From positions 186,001 through 250,000 of the forward strand of contig NZ_JABFCS010000002.1 in assembly GCF_013087525.1 (NCBI RefSeq): DNA of 64,000 nucleotides. The letters are read 5' to 3'. Below are positions 1 through 9,762 of the stretch, in pieces; position 1 is the stretch's first letter, and the number at the start of each line of letters is the position of its first letter. Both the position numbers and the translations under genes were made by a program. Under the pieces are notes generated by a model. It worked only from the letters and a program-made list of their open reading frames with translations, was not told where the DNA came from and ran no database searches. Source of the DNA: Ramlibacter montanisoli. Its GTDB lineage: Bacteria; Pseudomonadota; Gammaproteobacteria; Burkholderiales; Burkholderiaceae_C.

Positions 1-820
<820 letters not shown>

Positions 821-828
821 GGTGGCCT

Positions 829-1828
829 TCAGTCTGCCATGAGCAGGTGCAGGCGCGTGGCCTGCGCGGCATTCAGGGCGCCGGACGGCATGCGGCCGGC
901 GAGCAGTTCCGCGAGCTGCGCCACGGTCTCGCGCGACTGGTGCTCCACCGCCTGCGGCGTGAGCCCGCCGGTGTGTGGCGTGGCGATCACGCGGGGATGC
1001 GCCGCCAGTGCCGGCGAAGGCATCTGGTCCGGTGCGCGGCCCACGTCCATTGCACACCCCGCGAGCCGACCGCTGTCCAGCGCGCGCAGCAGCGCGGCCT
1101 CGTCCACCAGCTCGCCACGCGAGGCATTGACGAAGAAGGCGCCCGGCTTCATGGCGCCGAAGCGCTTCGCGTCCATCAGGTTCTCGTTCTGCGGGACCGC
1201 GGGGGCCAGGCACACCACGTGATCCACCTGCGGCAGCAGTTGCTCCAGGGACAGCTTGGTGAAGGGCGGCGGCACGTCCGCGAAGGGATCCGCCACCAGC
1301 ACGCGCATCCCCAGGGCCTGCGCGATCTCGCACAGCCTGCGGCCGATCGCGCCGTAGCCGATCACGCCTAGCGTGGCGCCGCGCAGTTCATTGCCCATGC
1401 GCACCGCCGGCTGCGCGCCCGTGCGGAACGCATGCACCGAATCACCGATGTCGCGCGCCAGCGCGATCATCGTGCCCAGCACCCACACCCGCCACCGCGT
1501 TGCCGAAGCCGGCGCTGGCGTGCGTGACGAGCACGCCGTGGGCACTCGCCGCGGCAAGGTCGATGTTGCGCGCATCCACCGCGCAGCGCTGGAACACGGC
1601 CAGCCCGGGCAGCGCGGCGAACAGCGTCGCCGGCGCGGCCGCCTGGCGGTCGCTGATGATCACGGCGCAGCCGCGCGCCGCGTCGACCAGCGCCTGGCCC
1701 ACCAGCGGCGCGTCGCTCTCGTTCAGGCGCACGTCGGCAATGCCCTGCAGCTCGGCCAGCGCCGTCGCCCCATAGTAGTTGCGCCGCGCCGTCGCGCCGA
1801 AGGTCAGGAGCACGCGCGGCTTGCGCAT
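829..1828 (-). CDS. D-isomer-specific 2-hydroxyacid dehydrogenase (one frameshift)
   Basis: NAD(P)-dependent 2-hydroxyacid dehydrogenase of about 332 residues. The N-terminal part (MRKPRVLLTFG...) and the C-terminal part (WVLGTMIALARDIG...) lie in different frames. They join if one extra base near 1480 (GCGGGTGTGG on the coding strand) is removed. The Rossmann motif GVIGYGAIGRRL, the catalytic Arg in NASRGELVDE and the His in TPHTGG are present. The Glu usually found in the 'EP' motif is replaced (DVGRAPDQ), so this is a diverged subgroup. Its start overlaps the dctM stop as TGATG. It sits in the uronate operon, but no standard step of that pathway needs it. Confidence 0.85.
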
Positions 1829-3111
1829 CACTTGAACATCAGGTTGGGCAGCCACAGCGAGATGGCGGGAATGTAGGTCACCATCGCCAGCACCAGCAGC
1901 ATGGCGCCGAAGAAGGGATAGAGCGCCTGCACCACCGTCTCGATCTTCAGCTTGGCGACCGCGCTGCCCACGAACAGCACGGCGCCCACCGGCGGCGTCA
2001 GCAGTCCGATGCCCAGGTTGACCATCATGATCATGCCGAAGTGCACCGGGTCCACGCCCAGCTTGGTCACCAGCGGCAGCAGGATGGGCGTCAGGATCAG
2101 GATCAGGGGCGCCATGTCCATCAGCGTGCCCAGCACCAGCAGCAGCACGTTGATCATCAGCAGGATCACGTAGCGGTTGTCCGAGAGCGCCGCGAAGAAG
2201 CCGGTGACCTTCAGCGGGATCTGCATCAGCGTCATGATGTAGCCGAAGCTCGCCGCGAAGCCGATCAGGATCATCACGATCGACACCGTCTTGACCGTGC
2301 GGTGGACCAGCTTGGGCAGCTCGCTCCACTTGTAGTCGCGGTAGATGAACATGGTGACGAAGAAGGCCCACACCACCGCGATCGAGGCCGACTCGGTGGC
2401 GGTGAACACGCCCGAGAGGATGCCGCCCAGGATGATGAACAGCGTGGCCAGGCCCCACAGCGCATCCGCGCAGATGCGCAGCGCCTGCCGCAGCGGGATC
2501 ACCTCGCCCTTGGGAAAGTTGCGCTTCTTCGCGATGAACAGGCACAGGATCGCCAGCGTCAGCCCGAGCAGCAGCCCGGGGAACACGCCGGCCATGAACA
2601 GCGCGCCGATCGACACGCCGCCACCCGCGGCCAGCGAATAGATCACCGCGTTGTGGCTGGGCGGGATCAGGATCGCCTGCACCGAGCCGCTGACCGTCAC
2701 AGCGGTGGCGAAGTCGCGCGGATAGCCCTTGCGCTCCATCTCCGGGATCAGCACCGAGCCGATCGAGGCCGTGTCCGCCACCGAGGATCCGGAGATCGCG
2801 CCGAAGAAGGTGGAGGCCAGGATGTTCACGAGCGACAGCCCGCCGCGGATGAAGCCCACCAGCACGCCGGCGAAGGCGACCAGCCGGCGCGACATGCCGC
2901 CCTCGGCCATGATGGCGCCGGCCAGCACGAAGAAGGGAATCGCGAGCAGGGAGAACTTGTTGACGCCGGAGGCGATCTGGATCATCACAGCGTCCAGCGG
3001 CAGCTCCATCCAGAGCGCACCGGCAAGGGCGGCCAGTCCCAGCGCATAGGCCACGGGCACGCCGACGATCATCAGCGCGAAGAAGCTTCCGAGCAGGACG
3101 AAGGTATCCAT
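1828..3111 (-). CDS. dctM: TRAP transporter large permease (DctM)
   Basis: Large membrane subunit of a TRAP transporter. It drives sodium-coupled uptake of the acid delivered by the binding protein at 3651-4631. The 427 residues are almost entirely hydrophobic, beginning MDTFVLLGSFFALMIVGVPVAY, and carry DctM signatures such as SGSSVADTASIGS, the LIPPSHNAVIYSL stretch and NLGIGLLTPPVG near the end. The start was chosen at 3111, where the dctQ stop and this ATG overlap as TGATG; open frame upstream is only a shadow of dctQ. Its neighbours are uronate-degrading enzymes, so uronate or aldarate is the likely cargo. Confidence 0.93.
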   Translation of the reverse strand: MDTFVLLGSFFALMIVGVPVAYALGLAALAGALWMELPLDAVMIQIASGVNKFSLLAIPFFVLAGAIMAEGGMSRRLVAFAGVLVGFIRGGLSLVNILASTFFGAISGSSVADTASIGSVLIPEMERKGYPRDFATAVTVSGSVQAILIPPSHNAVIYSLAAGGGVSIGALFMAGVFPGLLLGLTLAILCLFIAKKRNFPKGEVIPLRQALRICADALWGLATLFIILGGILSGVFTATESASIAVVWAFFVTMFIYRDYKWSELPKLVHRTVKTVSIVMILIGFAASFGYIMTLMQIPLKVTGFFAALSDNRYVILLMINVLLLVLGTLMDMAPLILILTPILLPLVTKLGVDPVHFGMIMMVNLGIGLLTPPVGAVLFVGSAVAKLKIETVVQALYPFFGAMLLVLAMVTYIPAISLWLPNLMFK

Positions 3112-3644
3112 CAGATCGCTTCCTCGGCCACGCCGGGCTCGTGGTCGAAGGTGCAGACCGGCCGCGCATGCTGCGATCCGAACACGACGTGCTCCAGCAC
3201 GAACAGCAGGGTGACCAGGCTGCCCAGCGGCAGCGCCAGGTAGGTGATGCCCACCGGCAGCCAGGGCAGCTCGCTGAGCGTCTGCCCCATCGTGCCTTGC
3301 ACCAGCTTGAAGCCGTAGACCAGCACGAACACGCTGACGGCGAGCATCGCCAGGTGCACGAAGCCGGCACAGGCGCGCCGCAGTACGGCCGGCATGCGGT
3401 CCGTGAGCATCTGCACCGCGATGTGCGCGCCGGCGCGGTAGGCGGCCGCGGCCCCGAAGAAGGTGAACAGCACCATCATCAGGATCGCGATCGGCTCCGG
3501 CCACTGCGCCCCGAAGCCGAGCACGTAGCGCGCGAACACGCCCAGCGGGATCACCAGGCACATCACGACGAGCGCGATGCCGGAGATCCAGATGCAGGCA
3601 AGGTAGAGCCCGTCCAGCCAGCGGACGACAGGATGGTTCGCCAC
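3111..3644 (-). CDS. dctQ: TRAP transporter small permease (DctQ)
   Basis: Small four-helix membrane subunit of the same TRAP transporter, 177 residues, a normal length for DctQ. Hydrophobic segments are visible near residues 15-38, 50-75, 90-112 and 130-155, and the motif AQWPEPIAILMMVLFTFFGAA is typical of the family. It starts 6 bases after the dctP stop and overlaps dctM by one base, so the three genes are translated as a unit. Confidence 0.92.
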   Translation of the reverse strand: MANHPVVRWLDGLYLACIWISGIALVVMCLVIPLGVFARYVLGFGAQWPEPIAILMMVLFTFFGAAAAYRAGAHIAVQMLTDRMPAVLRRACAGFVHLAMLAVSVFVLVYGFKLVQGTMGQTLSELPWLPVGITYLALPLGSLVTLLFVLEHVVFGSQHARPVCTFDHEPGVAEEAI

Positions 3645-3650
3645 GAGGTC

Positions 3651-4631
3651 TTACTTGACGTCGGCGATGCGCTTCATCAGGTCGGCGAACTGCGCACCGT
3701 ACTTCGCGCGCACCGGGGCGGTGGCGTCGTAGAAGGGCTTGGTGTCGGTGTTGATGAACTCGATGCCGGCGGCCTTGAGCTTCTGCGTGTACTCCGCCAC
3801 GCTCTTGTCCCACAGGCCGCGCTGTTCCATCTGCGCCTCGCGCGAGAACTTCTTCACCAGCGCCTGTTCGTCCTTGGACAGCTTGTCCCAGGTCACCTTG
3901 GACATCACGAAGATCTCCGGGATGATCAGGTGGTTGGTCTGCGTGTAGTACTTGACGGTGGTGTACTGGTTGGAGGTGTACAGCGTCGGCGGATTGTTCT
4001 CCGCGCCGTCGATCACGCCGGTCTGCAGCGCGCCGAACACCTCGGTGTGGCCCATGGAGATGCCGTTGCCACCCATGGCGTTCATGGTGTCCACGAACAG
4101 CGGGTTGCCCATCATGCGGATCTTCTGGCCCTTCAGGTCCTCGGGCTTGCGCACCGGCTTCTTGGTGTAGAGGCTGCGCGAGCCGGAGTCCATGTAGCCC
4201 AGCGCCACCAGCCGCGCCGGGCTGTTGGTGATCTTGGTGAGGATCTCCTCGCCGATCGGTCCGTCGATGACCTTGCGCATGTGCGCCTCGTCGCGGAACA
4301 CGAAGGGCATGTTGAACACGTTCACGTCCGGCACCACCGGGCCGAGCACGCCCAGCGAGATGCGCGCGATCTGGATCGCGCCCACCTGGGTCTGCTCCAC
4401 CACTTCCTTCTCGCTGCCCAGCACGCCGCCGGGGAACATCTGCAGCTTGATCTTGCCCTTGGTCGCCGTTTCCAGCTTCTTGCCCAGGTTCTCGATGGCG
4501 ACCACGTTGGGGTAGCCGGCGGGGTGCACGTCGGCCGCTTTCAGCGTCACGGTCTGCGCCGCGGCCGGAATGGCGGCGCAGGCGAAGGCGGCGCACAGCG
4601 TGGCCTGGATCAGGTGGCGTCGGTTCTGCAT
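3651..4631 (-). CDS. dctP: TRAP transporter substrate-binding protein (DctP)
   Basis: Periplasmic solute receptor of the TRAP system, 326 residues. A signal peptide (MQNRRHLIQATLCAAFACAAIPAAAQ) ends at AAAQ-TV. The DctP core is visible: FPGGVLGSEKEVVEQ, then the ligand-binding KIRMMGNPLFVDTMNAMGGN with its conserved Arg, then TGVIDGAENNP. The ATG at 4631 gives a complete signal peptide; longer readings lack one. It lies between uronate dehydrogenase and dctQ on the same strand. Many characterised DctP proteins bind uronic acids, so galacturonate or glucuronate is the best guess, but ligand identity cannot be read directly. Confidence 0.92.
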   Translation of the reverse strand: MQNRRHLIQATLCAAFACAAIPAAAQTVTLKAADVHPAGYPNVVAIENLGKKLETATKGKIKLQMFPGGVLGSEKEVVEQTQVGAIQIARISLGVLGPVVPDVNVFNMPFVFRDEAHMRKVIDGPIGEEILTKITNSPARLVALGYMDSGSRSLYTKKPVRKPEDLKGQKIRMMGNPLFVDTMNAMGGNGISMGHTEVFGALQTGVIDGAENNPPTLYTSNQYTTVKYYTQTNHLIIPEIFVMSKVTWDKLSKDEQALVKKFSREAQMEQRGLWDKSVAEYTQKLKAAGIEFINTDTKPFYDATAPVRAKYGAQFADLMKRIADVK

Positions 4632-4672
4632 GGTGGTCTCCGTTGGTGTTGGGGATTTGCCTCGTGGCGTTT

Positions 4673-5491
4673 TCACTCGAAGGGGCCCATGCGCACGAAG
4701 GCGCCGCCCTGGTAGATGACTGCGGGATCGCTGCGGTCCAGCGTGGGCTGCGCGGCTTCCTTGGCCGCGCGGAAGGACTCTGAGCTGTCCCGCGGGCGGA
4801 AGCCGAGGTGGCGCGCCGGCGTGTTGTCCCACCAGGTCGTGGTGTTGTCGGACATGCCGTAGACGATGCTGTGGCCCACGACCGGGGCCGTGAGGCAGGC
4901 GACCACCAGGCGCTCGAGGTCGTCGTAGCTCAGCCAGGTGGCGAGCATGCGGCGGTCCTTGGGCTCGGGGAAGGACGAGCCGATGCGCAGGCAGGCGGTC
5001 TCGATGCCGTAGCGGTCGAAGTAGAAGCGTGCGAGGTTCTCGCCGAAGGCCTTGGACAGGCCGTAGTAGCCGTCCGGCCGCACCGGCATGGTCGCGTCGA
5101 TGACTTCATCCTGGCGGTAGAAGCCGGTGACGTGGTTGGAACTGGCGAACACGATGCGCTTGACGCCATGGCGGCGCGCCGCCTCATACAGGTTGTACGC
5201 ACCGACGATGTTGGCCTGCAGGATCGCGTCGAAAGGCTGCTCGGTGGAGATGCCGCCCAGGTGGACCACCGCGTCCATGCCTTGCAGCAGCGCGTCCACC
5301 GCGGCGCGGTTTTCCAGGGGCGCTTCCACGACCTCTTCGCCGGGGCCTGCGGCCTGCATCGCGGCGATGTCGCTCACCCGCAGCAGCGCGCAGCGCCGGC
5401 GCAGGCGGGGACGCAGTTCGCGCCCCAGTCCGCCGGCGGCGCCCGTGAGCAGGATGCGCCCGAGGAGAGGGGCGGATTCGGTTTGCGCCAT
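4673..5491 (-). CDS. udh: Uronate dehydrogenase (SDR, NAD-dependent)
   Basis: Oxidises D-galacturonate or D-glucuronate at C1 to the aldarolactone with NAD, the first step of the oxidative uronate route. The 272-residue length matches Udh. The Rossmann glycine motif GAAGGLGR is at 17-24, the catalytic YxxxK is Y143/K147, and SSNHVTGFY and the C-terminal NTTTWWDN stretch are family-typical. It is first in the minus-strand operon, ahead of dctP, and diverges from the FadR-type regulator over 114 bases that hold a candidate operator. All later enzymes of the route lie within 8.5 kb, which supports this call over a generic NAD-dependent epimerase. Confidence 0.9.
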   Translation of the reverse strand: MAQTESAPLLGRILLTGAAGGLGRELRPRLRRRCALLRVSDIAAMQAAGPGEEVVEAPLENRAAVDALLQGMDAVVHLGGISTEQPFDAILQANIVGAYNLYEAARRHGVKRIVFASSNHVTGFYRQDEVIDATMPVRPDGYYGLSKAFGENLARFYFDRYGIETACLRIGSSFPEPKDRRMLATWLSYDDLERLVVACLTAPVVGHSIVYGMSDNTTTWWDNTPARHLGFRPRDSSESFRAAKEAAQPTLDRSDPAVIYQGGAFVRMGPFE

Positions 5492-5553
5492 GGGGTCCTT
5501 GCGTGGGGGGCCTGCTACAGTCCGGACAGCAGGCACTTGTCATCCCTTATCAG

Positions 5554-5564
5554 TCGTCGTACAA
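5554..5564. promoter_or_regulatory. Candidate FadR-family operator
   Basis: The 11 bases TCGTCGTACAA fit the TNGTNNNACNA consensus described for the FadR subfamily of GntR regulators. The site lies between udh (start 5491) and the FadR-type gene (start 5606). It sits inside a wider ACTTGT (5535-5540) ... ACAAGT (5561-5566) inverted repeat. Autoregulation and control of both transcripts are inferred. Confidence 0.5.
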
Positions 5565-5605
5565 GTATTCCCGTACCGGCAAGTCGCCAAGAGAGGGTTT
5601 TCCCG

Positions 5606-6323
5606 ATGAACGAAGTGGTCCGCCGCCGCCCCCGCAGCCTCGCCCATGACGTGGTGGACACGCTGACCGGCCGCATCCGCGATGGATCGCTGGCCACCGG
5701 CGAGAAGCTGCCCACCGAGGCGGCCATCATGGAAGAGTTCGGCGTCAGCCGCACCGTGGTGCGGGAGGCGATCTCGCGGCTGCAGGCCGCCGGCCTGGTC
5801 GAAACCCGCCACGGCGTCGGCACCTTCGTGGTCGGCCTGGGCGATGCGGCGTCCTTCCGCATCTCGCCCGACCAGCTGGGCACGCTGCAGGACGTGATCG
5901 CCGTGCTCGAACTGCGCATCGGCGTGGAGACCGAGAGCGCCGCGCTCGCCGCCATGCGCCGCACGCCGGAGAACCTGAAGACGCTGCGCAATGCGCTGGC
6001 CGCCTTCATCAGCGCGGTGGAAGAAGGCCGCGACGCCGTCGGCCCCGACTTCCAGTTCCACCTGGAGATCGCCCGCGCGACCCAGAACCACCACTTCGTG
6101 GACCTGATGGCCACGCTGGGCGGATGATGATCCCGCGCGCGCGGCTGGAACCGCCCGGCCCGCTGACGCCGGATCGCGAGGCCTATCTGCGGCGGGTGAA
6201 TTCGAGCACGAGAGCATCGTCGAGGCGATCAGCCGGCAGGACCCGGAGGCGGCCCGGGCGGCCATGCGCACCCACCTGGCGAACAGCCGCGAGCGGCGGC
6301 GGCGGCTGGCGGAAGCGCGCTAA
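5606..6323 (+). CDS. FadR-family (GntR) transcriptional regulator (two frameshifts)
   Basis: Sugar-acid-responsive repressor, about 239 residues. The N-terminal winged helix (residues ~10-75; motif GEKLPTEAAIMEEFGVSRTVVREAI) is followed by an FCD ligand domain with DFQFHLEIA, whose Asp and His are metal ligands. The frame breaks at about 6121 (GGCGGATGATG) and again at about 6199. Adding one base at each place restores FCD sequence ending EHESIVEAISRQDPEAARAAM...AEAR and a TAA at 6321. Divergent from udh and immediately upstream of kdgD, it is the probable pathway regulator. The inducer is presumably a uronate or aldarate. Confidence 0.88.
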
Positions 6324-6367
6324 ACCCCGGCGCCGGGTCGGATTTGGTGGCGGCAGCTTCCGAGCAG

Positions 6368-6378
6368 TTGTATGATGT
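6368..6378 (+). promoter_or_regulatory. Partial FadR-type half-site before kdgD
   Basis: TTGTATGATGT matches 7 of 8 fixed-or-near-fixed positions loosely; strictly it fits TNGTNNNA of the TNGTNNNACNA consensus but not its last half. It also resembles the inverted copy TTGTACGACG in the udh/fadR interval. It lies 24 bases before the preferred kdgD start. Weak evidence. Confidence 0.25.
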
Positions 6379-6401
6379 CCTACCTCTTGACCGGATGCCC
6401 C

Positions 6402-7313
6402 ATGTCCCCGAATGAACTGAAGAAGGCCCTTTCCTCCGGCCTGCTCTCCTTCCCCCTCACCGATTTCGACAGCGAACTGCGCTTCGAACCCAAGGGCTAC
6501 GCCGACCGCCTCGAGTGGCTGATGCCCTATGGCGCCACCGTGCTGTTCGCCGCCGGCGGCACCGGCGAGTTCTTCTCGTTGGAGCCGCAGGAATACGCCG
6601 CCGTCATCAAGACCGCCGCGCAGACCTGCAAGGGCCGCGTGCCCATCGTCGGCGGCGCCGGCGGCGGCACCACGCTGGCCATCAAGTACGCGCAGGAAGC
6701 CGAACGCAACGGCGCCGAAGGCGTGCTGCTGCTGCCGCACTACCTGACCGAAGCCACCCAGGACGGCCTGGTGCGCCACGTCGAGGCCGTGTGCAAGAGC
6801 GTGAAGATCGGCGTGATCGTCTACAACCGCGGCGCCACCAAGCTCACCGCGGAATCGCTGCTGAAGCTGGCCGAGCGCTGCCCCAACCTGATCGGCTTCA
6901 AGGACGGCCTGGGCGACATCGAGCGCATCGTGTCCATCCGCCAGCAGCTGGGCGACCGCTTCGTCTACATCGGCGGCATGCCGACGCACGAGGTCTATGC
7001 CAACGCCTACAAGGCGCTGGGCGTGCCCACCTATTCGTCGGCGGTGTTCAACTTCATCCCGCGCACGGCGATCCAGTTCTACAACGCCTACGCCAGCGGC
7101 GACCAGACCACCGTCAGCCGCATCATCGACGAGTTCTTCCTGCCCTACCTGGCCATCCGCAACAAGGGCGAAGGCTACGCGGTGTCCATCGTCAAGGCCG
7201 GCGCCACCGTCGTCGGCAAGAGCGCCGGCCCGGTGCGCCCGCCGCTGTCGGACCTCAAGCCGCAGGAAGTGGAAGAACTGGCCGCCCTCATCCGCAAGCT
7301 CGGCACCCAATAA
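6402..7313 (+). CDS. kdgD: 5-dehydro-4-deoxyglucarate dehydratase (KdgD)
   Basis: Converts 5-keto-4-deoxy-D-glucarate to 2-oxoglutarate semialdehyde with loss of water and CO2. It belongs to the DapA/DHDPS TIM-barrel family. With the start at 6402 ([10 protein letters not shown]) the protein has 303 residues, the usual length. The Schiff-base Lys is K167 in IGFKDGLGD, the catalytic Tyr is Y141 in IVYNRG, and the carboxylate-binding GGTGE is at 52-56. An ATG 30 bases upstream is possible but gives an atypical extension. It takes the products of both garD and gudD, which lie downstream on the same strand. Confidence 0.92.
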   Translation: MSPNELKKALSSGLLSFPLTDFDSELRFEPKGYADRLEWLMPYGATVLFAAGGTGEFFSLEPQEYAAVIKTAAQTCKGRVPIVGGAGGGTTLAIKYAQEAERNGAEGVLLLPHYLTEATQDGLVRHVEAVCKSVKIGVIVYNRGATKLTAESLLKLAERCPNLIGFKDGLGDIERIVSIRQQLGDRFVYIGGMPTHEVYANAYKALGVPTYSSAVFNFIPRTAIQFYNAYASGDQTTVSRIIDEFFLPYLAIRNKGEGYAVSIVKAGATVVGKSAGPVRPPLSDLKPQEVEELAALIRKLGTQ

Positions 7314-7348
7314 GCCGGCTGCATCCCCTCGTCCCTAGGAGACTCTCC

Positions 7349-8305
7349 ATGATCAAGAAGACCCTGCTGGGCCTGGCCGTCGCCGTCGCGGCCACGGTCG
7401 CCTTCGCCTATCCCGAGAAGCCCGTCACCATCGTCGTGCCCTTCCCGCCCGGCGGTTCCACCGACAACATCGCCCGCGTGCTGGCGCAGAAGCTGTCGGA
7501 GAAGATGGGCCAGAGCTTCGTCGTCGACAACAAGGCCGGCGCCACCGGCACCATCGGCGCGGCGTTCGTGAAGCGCGCGCCCGCGGACGGCTACACGCTG
7601 TTCGTGTCCTCGCTCGGCCCCTTCGTCATCGCACCGCACCTGCTCAAGGGCGTGCAGTACGACGCGCTGAAGGACTTCGACCCGATCACGGTCGCCGTGC
7701 AGGCGCCCAACGTGCTGGCCGTGCCGGCCAGCTCGCCCTACAAGAACGTCGCCGAACTGCTGGCGGGCCTGAAGAAGAGCCCCGGCAAGGTGAGCTTCGC
7801 TTCGTCGGGCAACGGCTCCTCGGACCACCTCTCCGCCGAGCTGCTGTGGCAGCAGACCGGCACCGAAGGCCTGCACGTCCCGTACAAGGGCGGCGGCCCC
7901 GCCATCAACGACCTGCTGGGCGGCCAGGTGGAAGCGGCCTTCGTGAACATCAACAGCATCATCCAGCACATCAAGGCGGGCAAGGTGCGCGCGCTGGCGA
8001 TCTCCTCGGACAAGCGCTCGCCGCTGCTGCCGGAAGTGCCGACGCTGCAGGAACAGGGCGTCAAGGGCGCGGAAGTGCAGTCATGGCAGGCGGTCGCGGC
8101 GCCCAAGGGCCTGCCCGCGGACGTCAAGGCCAGGCTGCACGCCGCCATCGCCGCTTCGCTGAACGACCCCGCGGTCAAGGACAAGCTGCTGGCGCAGGGC
8201 TTTGAGATCGTCGCCAACACGCCGGAGCAGTTCGGCCGCTTCCAGGCGATCGAATTCGCCAAGTGGAAGTCGCTGATCGAAACCCGCAAGATCACGGCCG
8301 ACTGA
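7349..8305 (+). CDS. Tripartite tricarboxylate transporter substrate-binding protein (Bug family)
   Basis: Periplasmic receptor of the Bug/TctC family, 318 residues. A signal peptide runs to about residue 20 (VAFAYP). Family hallmarks are [16 protein letters not shown] at 28-43, [22 protein letters not shown], and [26 protein letters not shown] lies 7 bases before the ATG. It sits between kdgD and glucarate dehydratase in the same transcript, so an aldarate is the likely ligand. No TctA or TctB membrane subunit is encoded nearby, so it must use permeases from elsewhere or act as a sensor. Confidence 0.93.
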   Translation: MIKKTLLGLAVAVAATVAFAYPEKPVTIVVPFPPGGSTDNIARVLAQKLSEKMGQSFVVDNKAGATGTIGAAFVKRAPADGYTLFVSSLGPFVIAPHLLKGVQYDALKDFDPITVAVQAPNVLAVPASSPYKNVAELLAGLKKSPGKVSFASSGNGSSDHLSAELLWQQTGTEGLHVPYKGGGPAINDLLGGQVEAAFVNINSIIQHIKAGKVRALAISSDKRSPLLPEVPTLQEQGVKGAEVQSWQAVAAPKGLPADVKARLHAAIAASLNDPAVKDKLLAQGFEIVANTPEQFGRFQAIEFAKWKSLIETRKITAD

Positions 8306-8307
8306 AG

Positions 8308-9634
8308 ATGGCTGCACCCGTCGTCAAGAGCATGCGCGTCGTCCCGGTCGCCGGGCGCGACGGCATGCTGCTCAACCTCTCGGGCGCGCATGCGCCATTT
8401 TTCACGCGCAACATCGTCATCGTCACCGACAACGCGGGCCACACCGGCCTGGGCGAGGTGCCGGGCGGCGAGAAGATCCGCCAGACGCTGGAGGACGCGC
8501 GCGCGCTGGTCGAAGGCCAGACCGTCGGCAACCTGCAGGCGATCCTGAACGCGATGCGCACGAAGTTCGCCGACCGGGATGCCGGCGGCCGCGGCAACCA
8601 GACCTTCGACCTGCGCACCACCATCCATGCGGTGACGGCGGTGGAGTCGGCGCTGCTCGACCTGCAGGGACAGCACCTCGGCGTGCCGGTGGCCGCACTG
8701 CTCGGCGAAGGCCAGCAACGCGACGCGGTGCAGATGCTCGGCTACCTGTTCTACGTCGGCGACCGCAGGAAGACCAGGCTGCCCTACGCGTCGGAACCGC
8801 AAGCGCAGGACGACTGGCTGCGCCTGCGGCACGAAGAGGCGATGACGCCGGCCGCGATCGTCCGCCTGGCGGAAGCGGCGCAGGAGCGCTACGGCTTCCA
8901 GGACTTCAAGTTGAAGGGCGGCGTGCTGCGCGGCGACGAGGAAGTCGAAGCGGTGACGGCGCTGCACGAACGCTTCCCGCAGGCGCGCGTGACGCTCGAT
9001 CCCAACGGCGGCTGGCTGCTGAAGGACGCGATCCGCCTGGGCGAGAAGATGCGCGGCGTCGTGGCCTATGCCGAAGACCCGTGCGGCGCCGAGGATGGCT
9101 TCTCCGGCCGCGAGGTGATGGCGGAATTCCGCCGCGCCACCGGCCTGCCGACCGCGACCAACATGGTGGCCACCGACTGGCGCCAGATGGCGCACTCGCT
9201 GGCGCTGCAGTCCGTGGACATCCCGCTGGCCGACCCGCACTTCTGGACCATGGCCGGCTCGGTGCGCGTGGCGCAGACCTGCCGCGACTGGGGCCTCACC
9301 TGGGGCTCGCACTCCAACAACCACTTCGACATCTCTCTGGCCATGTTCACGCACGTGGGGTGCGGCCGCGCCCGGGAAGGTGACCGCGATCGACACGCAC
9401 TGGATCTGGCAGGACGGCCAGCGCCTCACGCGGGATCCGCTGAAGATCGAAGGCGGCTACGTGCAGGTGTCGAAGAAGCCCGGACTCGGAATCGAGATCG
9501 ACGAAGGCGAACTGGAAAAGGCCAACCGCTTGTACCAGCAGCACGGACTGGGCGCGCGCGACGACGCGATCGCGATGCAGTTCCTGGTGCCGGGGTGGAA
9601 GTTCGATCCGAAGAGGCCTTGCCTGGTCCGGTGA
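8308..9634 (+). CDS. gudD: Glucarate dehydratase (one frameshift)
   Basis: Enolase-superfamily dehydratase turning D-glucarate into 5-keto-4-deoxyglucarate. About 441 residues after repair, matching the family. Catalytic residues are visible: KLK at 201-203, metal ligands D231 (DPNGGW), E262 and N285 (TNMVATD), and His335 in [11 protein letters not shown]. The frame breaks just after MFTHVG. One extra T near 9361 must be removed to continue [18 protein letters not shown] to the TGA at 9632. The ATG is 2 bases after the Bug gene stop. The next intergenic stretch is a long inverted repeat. Confidence 0.92.
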
Positions 9635-9648
9635 TGTGAGTTGAATTT

Positions 9649-9744
9649 CTCCCTCCCCCTCTGGGGAGGGGGGGGGGTGGGGGCGCTGGGAGGCACCGCG
9701 TCGTCCAGCGCCCCCATCCCAACCTTCCCCAGAGGGGGAGGGAG
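9649..9744. repeat. Long GC-rich inverted repeat (REP-like element)
   Basis: Left arm 9649-9689 starts CTCCCTCCCCCTCTGGGG and right arm 9705-9744 ends CCCCAGAGGGGGAGGGAG. The arms are largely complementary over about 40 bases around a 15-base loop, and a run of ten G lies in the left arm. One arm's sequence recurs at 31530-31566. It fills the gap between gudD and the aldehyde dehydrogenase and codes for nothing. Dispersed repeats of this look are common between genes in Comamonadaceae. Confidence 0.8.
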
Positions 9745-9762
9745 TGAATGCAAGGAGACAGA

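Noticed and set aside
1828..4596. A 922-codon minus-strand frame that could be read as one TRAP fusion protein
   Set aside because: Its first half is out of frame with dctP and dctQ and has no domain. Only the DctM part from 3111 is real, and dctQ and dctP are separate overlapping genes.
9649..9744. Terminal inverted repeats of an insertion sequence
   Set aside because: The arms enclose only a 15-base loop, there is no transposase, and a similar unit recurs between other genes, so a REP-like repeat fits better.
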